Positions 59,582 through 64,000 of a stretch of DNA of 64,000 bases are shown here, in pieces. Made by a program: the position numbers and the translations under genes. Source of the stretch: Hymenobacter armeniacus. GTDB taxonomy: Bacteria > Bacteroidota > Bacteroidia > Cytophagales > Hymenobacteraceae. Position 1 is the stretch's first letter, and each line of letters opens with the position of its first letter. The stretch lies in contig NZ_JACXAC010000005.1 of assembly GCF_014699055.1 (NCBI RefSeq), forward strand, positions 310,001 through 374,000. The letters run 5' to 3'. The notes beneath the pieces are model-generated. The model made no database searches. It worked only from the letters and a program-made list of their open reading frames with translations, and had not been told where the DNA came from.

Positions 59582-61279
59582 ATGAACGACACTGCTACTC
59601 CTGCTTCGTCGCGCCTGGCCCGCACCGACCTGCTGCGCTCCCTGCAAAAGGCTTTTGGGCTGGCCGTGGCCGCCGAGCAGCCCGGCGCGCCCTCCGTGCC
59701 CGAGCTCATTGCCCAAGCCGAAGACCAGGGCCGCCGCCGCTTTCTGGCCAACAGTGCCCGGTTTGGCGTGCTGGCCGGCGCCACCGGCCTGCTGGCCGCC
59801 TGCGAAACCGTGGCCCCCGAGCCCGCTCCAAACCTCACGGCCTTCCGGGGCAGCAACGCCCAGGGCGGCGCGGCGCGGGTGGTGATAGTAGGCGCCGGCA
59901 TGGCGGGCCTGAATTGTGCCCTCAAGCTGCAGAAAGGCGGCGTTCAGGCCAGCCTCTACGACGCCAGCACCCGCGTGGGCGGGCGGATTTTCACGGCCAA
60001 AGACCTGATGGGCAGCGGCCTCACCACGGAGCTGGGTGGCGAATTCATCGACAGCGGCCACGTCGACATGCTGAACCTGGTCACGGAATTCGGTCTGCCG
60101 CTCTACGACGTGGAATCGCCCAGCGAAACGGCCCTAGAGAAAGACACTTACTTCTTCAACGGCCGCCGCTATTCGCTGCAGGAGGTCATTCAGGCTTTCC
60201 AACCCTACGTGGCGCGCATCACCGACGACGTGCGGGCCATGCCCAACACCATCGTGTTCGACAATTACGGCGCGGCCGGCCCCTACGACCAACTGTCCAT
60301 TGCCGGCTACTTCGATTCCATTGGCATGACGGGCCTGATTCGCACGCTGCTGGAAGTGGCCTACGTGACCGAATACGGTCTCGAAGCCAACCAGCAGACG
60401 GCCATCAACTTCCTCTGGCTGTTTTCGCCCGACACCCGCAAGGGCACGTTCGATATTTTCGGCATCAGCGACGAGCGGTACAAGATTCAGGGCGGCAACC
60501 AGCGCCTCACCGACGCCATGGCCCAGCGCCTGGCCGGCCAGATTACGCTGCAGCACAAGCTCACGGCCATTGCCAAGCCCGCCGACGAGTACCTGCTCAC
60601 CTTCCAGCAGGCCAGCGGGGCCACCGTCACCGTGGCGGCCGACATCGTGGTGCTCACCATTCCCTTCAGCGTGCTGCGCCAGGTAAGCCTCAACTTGCCC
60701 TTGCCCGCTTGGAAGGTCAACGCCATCAACAACCTGGGCTATGGCACCAATGCCAAGCTGTTTTTGGGCTTCAACAGCCGCCCCTGGCGCACCAACGGCT
60801 GCACCGGCTACATCTTCTCCGACCAAGCCGCCCAGAGCGGCTGGGACGGCAGCCAGTTGCAGCCCGGCACCGCCGGCGCCTATACCGTATATGTAGGCGG
60901 CCAGGTAGGCGTCGACATGGGCACCGGCGCGCCGCAGTCGCAGGTGAACCGCTTCCTGCCCACGCTGGAGGCCGCCTGGCCCGGCACGCAGGCCCAGTAC
61001 AACGGCAAGGTGGAGCGTTTCCACTGGCCCAGCCACCCGCTCACGCGCGGCAGCTACGCCTGCTACCGCCCCGGCCAATACACCAGCATTGCCGGGGCCG
61101 AAGGCCGCCCGGTGGGCAACCTGTTTTTTGCCGGCGAGCACTGCAGCGCTTATTTCCAGGGCTACATGAACGGCGCCGCCGAAACCGGCCGCCTGGCGGC
61201 CCAGGCCGTGCTGCAGGCCGCCACCACCAAAAAGGTGGCCTTGCTCTCGCGCTTCCGCCGCGCGGCGGTGCCCGTGTAG
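59582..61279 (+). CDS. Tat-exported flavin amine oxidase, lipoprotein
   Basis: 565 residues. Twin-arginine signal GRRRFLANSARFGVLAGATGL with RRRFL at 51-55 and a lipobox LAAC (71-74) right after it. The FAD-binding Rossmann motif VVIVGAGMAGL follows (100-110), then GGRIFTAKDL, a substrate region, and the FAD C-terminal motif NLFFAGEHCSAYFQGYMNGAAETGRLAA. This is the flavin monoamine / amino-acid oxidase family, which makes hydrogen peroxide, ammonia and an aldehyde or keto acid. The Tat route fits export after folding with FAD. The unusually long N-terminus (50 residues before RR) has no clear domain. Acts at the cell envelope. Confidence 0.85.
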   Translation: MNDTATPASSRLARTDLLRSLQKAFGLAVAAEQPGAPSVPELIAQAEDQGRRRFLANSARFGVLAGATGLLAACETVAPEPAPNLTAFRGSNAQGGAARVVIVGAGMAGLNCALKLQKGGVQASLYDASTRVGGRIFTAKDLMGSGLTTELGGEFIDSGHVDMLNLVTEFGLPLYDVESPSETALEKDTYFFNGRRYSLQEVIQAFQPYVARITDDVRAMPNTIVFDNYGAAGPYDQLSIAGYFDSIGMTGLIRTLLEVAYVTEYGLEANQQTAINFLWLFSPDTRKGTFDIFGISDERYKIQGGNQRLTDAMAQRLAGQITLQHKLTAIAKPADEYLLTFQQASGATVTVAADIVVLTIPFSVLRQVSLNLPLPAWKVNAINNLGYGTNAKLFLGFNSRPWRTNGCTGYIFSDQAAQSGWDGSQLQPGTAGAYTVYVGGQVGVDMGTGAPQSQVNRFLPTLEAAWPGTQAQYNGKVERFHWPSHPLTRGSYACYRPGQYTSIAGAEGRPVGNLFFAGEHCSAYFQGYMNGAAETGRLAAQAVLQAATTKKVALLSRFRRAAVPV

Positions 61280-61298
61280 GTTAGCGGCGCCGTAGTTT

Positions 61299-61342
61299 AC
61301 CAAAGTCCCTCGTTTTCGTCCGGAAGCGAGGGACTTTTTGGT
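61299..61342 (+). terminator. Terminator after the amine oxidase gene
   Basis: Stem ACCAAAGTCCCTCG pairs with CGAGGGACTTTTTGGT around a 14-nt loop; T-run inside the right arm. It ends the receptor-oxidase unit. Confidence 0.8.
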
Positions 61343-61416
61343 ATAATTGCTCCTTCAGATTAAGCTTGGCAAGGTATTTATTTTGCTTCTTTACCGTTGG
61401 CGCACCGTGGCTCTAA

Positions 61417-61424
61417 TAACTTTG
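61417..61424 (+). promoter_or_regulatory. -7 box before the alpha/beta hydrolase gene
   Basis: TAACTTTG, a perfect TAnnTTTG match, 37 bp before the ATG, with a GTTGG at 61396-61400 as a possible -33 element of short spacing. Confidence 0.55.
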
Positions 61425-61461
61425 GGGGGCCATTGGCCTTTGTGACGCTTCTTTTTTAGCT

Positions 61462-62880
61462 ATGACCATCAATACGTTTCGTGTGATGCGCCTGCTGGGC
61501 GCATTCTTTATCTGTTTCGCGCTGGCGGCTGCGGCATCGGCGCGCCCAGGCGTACGACCCGCGGCCGCGGCCGACATCCCGCCGCTCGACGGCATCTGGA
61601 AAGGCCAGCTGAAAGTGCCCGGCGGGCAGCTCGAAGTTATTTTCCGCTTCGTGAAGCTCACCGGCGGCGAGTACTTTGCCACCCTCGACGTGCCCCTGCA
61701 GAAGGTGAGCCGCATGGCCGTGAAAACCGAAGTGAAGGCCGACACCGTGCGCCTGTTTGCCGAAGAAGCCAACAGCCGCTTCATTGGCAAAGTATCGGCC
61801 GATGGCAAGCAGATGGTGGGCACCTGGCAGCAGCCCGGCTTTAAGGTACCCATGACGCTGACCTTTAGCGCCCTGCCCGCCATGAACGCCAAAAACGTGC
61901 GCCTCACCCCGCCCTACCGCGAAGAAGAGGCCACCTTCAGCAACCTGAGCGTGAACACGCGCCTCAGCGGCATGCTCACCATTCCGGCCGGCCCGGGGCC
62001 GTTTCCGGCCGTGGTGCTGCTCTCCGATGCCGGCCCGCAGGACCGCGACGGCACCGTGGGCGACTTTGCGCCCCTGGGCCTGCTGGCCGACTACCTTACC
62101 CGTCGTGGCGTGGCCGTGCTGCGCTTCGACGACCGCGGCGTGGGCAAGTCGGGCGGTACGCCCGCCGTCACCACCGCCGACCTGGTGAGCGACGCCCAAG
62201 CCGGCCTCAACTACCTGCGCACCCGCCCCGAAATCGATTTGGCTCATTTGGGCCTGGTGGGCCACGGCGAGGGCGGCAACGTGGCGCTGCTGGCCGCGGC
62301 GCAGCCCCTGCCGCCGGCCTTCGTGGTGGCGCTGGCGGCCTACGGCCTGCCCGGCCGCGACATCGTGGTGCAGCAGCAGGCCACCACCCTGCGCACCCTC
62401 GGCACGGAGACGGCCCAGATTGAGGCCGCCACCAAGCGCCAGCAGGCCATGCTCGAAATCATTCGCCAAACCACCGACAACGCCCAGGCCCAGGCCATTG
62501 TGGCCAACATGCTGAAGCAGAACAACGCGGCCATCGACAACGCCACCGCCCAGTCGAGCGCGGCCGAAATGACCTCGGCCCGCTACCGCTATTTCCTGGC
62601 CTTCAACCCCGTCGAGAAACTCAGCGCCGTAGCCTGCCCGGTCTTGCTGCTCAACGGTACCTCCGACCTTACCATCAACGCCGATGCCAACCTGAACGCG
62701 CTGAAAAATGGCCTGGGCAAGAACAAGGCCGTGACCGTGAAGAAGCTGCAAGGCGTGAACCACCTTTTCCAGCCCGATGCCACCAAGTGGCCCATCATCA
62801 ACGGCCAGCCCCAGCCCAACTTCTCGCCCGAGGCCCAGGAAACCATCCGCGAGTGGATTGTGGCCCAAACGAAGAAATGA
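61462..62880 (+). CDS. Exported alpha/beta hydrolase with nucleophile Ser replaced by Gly
   Basis: 472 residues. Signal peptide (VMRLLGAFFICFALAAAASA), a DUF3887-like beta domain of about 130 residues (LDGIWKGQLKVPGGQLEVIFRFVKL), then an alpha/beta hydrolase domain (AVVLLSDAGPQDRDG, VAVLRFDDRGVGKSGG). The nucleophile elbow, normally GHSEGG, is GHGEGG: residue 269 (codon GGC, 62266-62268) is Gly. Candidate Asp (LLNGTSDLTIN) and His (GVNHLFQ) partners are still there. It is therefore likely inactive as a serine hydrolase or uses another chemistry. Sole gene of its unit; its transcript probably ends at the hairpin at 62962. Confidence 0.85.
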   Translation: MTINTFRVMRLLGAFFICFALAAAASARPGVRPAAAADIPPLDGIWKGQLKVPGGQLEVIFRFVKLTGGEYFATLDVPLQKVSRMAVKTEVKADTVRLFAEEANSRFIGKVSADGKQMVGTWQQPGFKVPMTLTFSALPAMNAKNVRLTPPYREEEATFSNLSVNTRLSGMLTIPAGPGPFPAVVLLSDAGPQDRDGTVGDFAPLGLLADYLTRRGVAVLRFDDRGVGKSGGTPAVTTADLVSDAQAGLNYLRTRPEIDLAHLGLVGHGEGGNVALLAAAQPLPPAFVVALAAYGLPGRDIVVQQQATTLRTLGTETAQIEAATKRQQAMLEIIRQTTDNAQAQAIVANMLKQNNAAIDNATAQSSAAEMTSARYRYFLAFNPVEKLSAVACPVLLLNGTSDLTINADANLNALKNGLGKNKAVTVKKLQGVNHLFQPDATKWPIINGQPQPNFSPEAQETIREWIVAQTKK

Positions 62881-62961
62881 TGCGGCACTTGCTTAAGTAC
62901 GTGCTGAGGTGCAAGGGCCGCACGGGCTACCCACGGCCGGTACCAGATGCCGTAAGACACG

Positions 62962-62994
62962 AAAAGGGCCCTGCTGTGAAGCAGGGCCCTTCTT
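62962..62994. terminator. Terminator between two convergent genes
   Basis: Stem AAGGGCCCTGCT / AGCAGGGCCCTT with a 4-nt loop and a T-rich tail. It serves the hydrolase gene on the plus strand and possibly the converging gene at 63055. Confidence 0.8.
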
Positions 62995-63054
62995 CATTAA
63001 TACTTTAATGAGGTCGCTGAACGGCGGCAAAGCAGCACAGCACCCAATAATGCA

Positions 63055-63951
63055 TTACTTAATCATGTCTACTTCGGCCTTAATCATGGCGTTGTAGCGG
63101 CGGCCCTGGCCGTTGGCCAGCGTGAGCAGGTTCCAGCCCTTGCCGATGGTGTAGCTCCAGGTGCGGCTCTCCTTATACTCGAAGGTGGGGCGCATAATCT
63201 GGCCGTAGGGCGTGTAGTTGTCCATGAAGTTGGTGGTGTAGAACTTGTCGCCGCCCACAATCCACTCCATGGCCACGAAGAAGCCTTCTTCCGGCGCCGG
63301 GATGTTGTAGGTGCTCAGGTCGATGGTGTACCACTCGCCGCCGCGCGAGGCCGAAACGACGACGTTTTCGGTGAGCAGGTCGGTGTTGGGGGCGTTGTAA
63401 TTGCCGTCGGCTTTGTACAAGCGCACGCGGAAGGGCTCGCGCGGGAAGCCGTTCTCGCCGATGTAGAACGAGACCGTGCGCACGTTGCCCAGTTTTTTCT
63501 GCTTGTCGTTTTTCACGAAAAAGGCGTACTGGCTGCCGGGCAGGCCCTGAATCATGCCCTCGCCCGGGTTGTTCGACTTCGAGCCTAGCTCCAGGTTTTT
63601 CACCTTGCCGCCCTTCACCGTCACGTTGCCCAGCTCAATCACGCGCTTCTTGAGCTCGATGATGAGGTCTTCGGTGGCGCCGCGCTTGATGAAAATGGCG
63701 CTGCGCTCGTAGCCCAGCGTCATCACGATGAGGGAGTCCTGGCTGGTTTTTTCCAGACCGGCCAATTGGAAATATCCGTACTCGTTGGTGAGGGCACCGG
63801 TGCCCTCCTCACGCAGGCCAATGGAGGCAAACGGCACCGGGTCTTTGGTCTTGGCATCCACGACACGACCAGTAATGCGGTTTTCCTGCGCCCAGCTCAG
63901 CGCCGGCAATAGCAGCAGAACCCAGAATGCGAGAAAAGGTAAGCGTTTCAT
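63055..63951 (-). CDS. Carboxypeptidase-regulatory-like secreted protein
   Basis: 298 residues. Signal peptide (MKRLPFLAFWVLLLLPALSWAQ), a carboxypeptidase-D regulatory-like domain (NRITGRVVDAKTKDPVPFASIGLREEGTG, VMTLGYERSAIFIKRG), and a second beta-rich part with SFYIGENGFPREPFRVRLYKADGN and TIDLSTYNIPAPEEGFFVAMEW. No catalytic residue recognised. The start could be either of two adjacent ATGs; 63951 is used. It has a -7 box almost touching the start codon (63958-63965). Confidence 0.75.
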   Translation of the reverse strand: MKRLPFLAFWVLLLLPALSWAQENRITGRVVDAKTKDPVPFASIGLREEGTGALTNEYGYFQLAGLEKTSQDSLIVMTLGYERSAIFIKRGATEDLIIELKKRVIELGNVTVKGGKVKNLELGSKSNNPGEGMIQGLPGSQYAFFVKNDKQKKLGNVRTVSFYIGENGFPREPFRVRLYKADGNYNAPNTDLLTENVVVSASRGGEWYTIDLSTYNIPAPEEGFFVAMEWIVGGDKFYTTNFMDNYTPYGQIMRPTFEYKESRTWSYTIGKGWNLLTLANGQGRRYNAMIKAEVDMIK

Positions 63952-63957
63952 CATTGC

Positions 63958-63990
63958 CAAAAATAATATAGTTGGATGTCGACTGGCAAA
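63958..63990 (-). promoter_or_regulatory. Promoter of the last gene, -7 box next to the start codon
   Basis: On the minus strand TTTG (63990-63987) and TATTTTTG (63965-63958) are a consensus-like -33/-7 pair with 21-bp spacing. The -7 box ends 3-6 bases before the alternative ATGs (63954 and 63951), so the 5' leader would be nearly absent. Confidence 0.55.
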
Positions 63991-64000
63991 TTTACAAATT

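Overview
The window looks like chromosomal DNA of a high-GC Bacteroidota, most like Hymenobacter and relatives. Several things point there: many TAnnTTTG-type -7 promoter boxes, a type IX secretion C-terminal signal, a PID-CTERM-like sorting tail, a murF-alr fusion, group II geranylgeranylglyceryl phosphate synthase, DUF4834/DUF4230/DUF5686-type proteins and TonB receptors with carboxypeptidase-regulatory-like N-termini. The genus is inferred from gene content only. There is one tRNA gene (Thr, CGT anticodon) and no rRNA, CRISPR, prophage or intact transposon.

Layout. 0.1-12 kb is a pectin / rhamnogalacturonan catabolic block: unsaturated rhamnogalacturonyl hydrolase (GH105), SGNH esterase-like hydrolase, a sugar-binding + PKD protein, GH42 beta-galactosidase, oligogalacturonate lyase (PL22), GH28 polygalacturonase and a TonB-dependent receptor. 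The junctions between its genes are packed with palindromic repeats of three families, some of which supply start or stop codons. 12-19.4 kb holds a Crp/Fnr regulator with a small membrane protein, a fasciclin protein, a DnaJ-TPR protein, a small operon ending in a lipid-synthesis enzyme (GGGPS), an ECF sigma factor and a GAF protein. 19.4-26.7 kb is a compact potassium module read on the minus strand: NtrC-type response regulator, sensor kinase, Kup transporter, OmpL-type porin and a small membrane protein. 26.8-40.5 kb is mostly housekeeping: tRNA-Thr, DUF4834, YfhO, a PLP deaminase-like enzyme, a membrane glycosyltransferase, RecX, EamA, DUF5686, a WYL regulator, a SnoaL-like protein and a second GAF protein.

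40.5-54 kb carries surface and periplasmic proteins: a PID-CTERM-like small protein, a 1210-residue T9SS cargo with two DUF4394 domains, an amidohydrolase lipoprotein, a TPR histidine kinase, OxyR, two tandemly duplicated lipoproteins and an active/inactive M16 peptidase pair. 54-64 kb has MurF-Alr, then a TonB receptor plus Tat-exported amine oxidase pair preceded by a perfect 30-bp inverted repeat, an alpha/beta hydrolase whose nucleophile serine is glycine, and a carboxypeptidase-regulatory-like protein.

The most unusual signals are the palindromic elements that have become part of genes, the palindromic leader of the receptor/oxidase pair, the degraded hydrolase active site, and several -7 boxes sitting 3-6 nt from start codons, which suggests leaderless mRNAs. 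All names come from reading motifs by eye; no database search was run.
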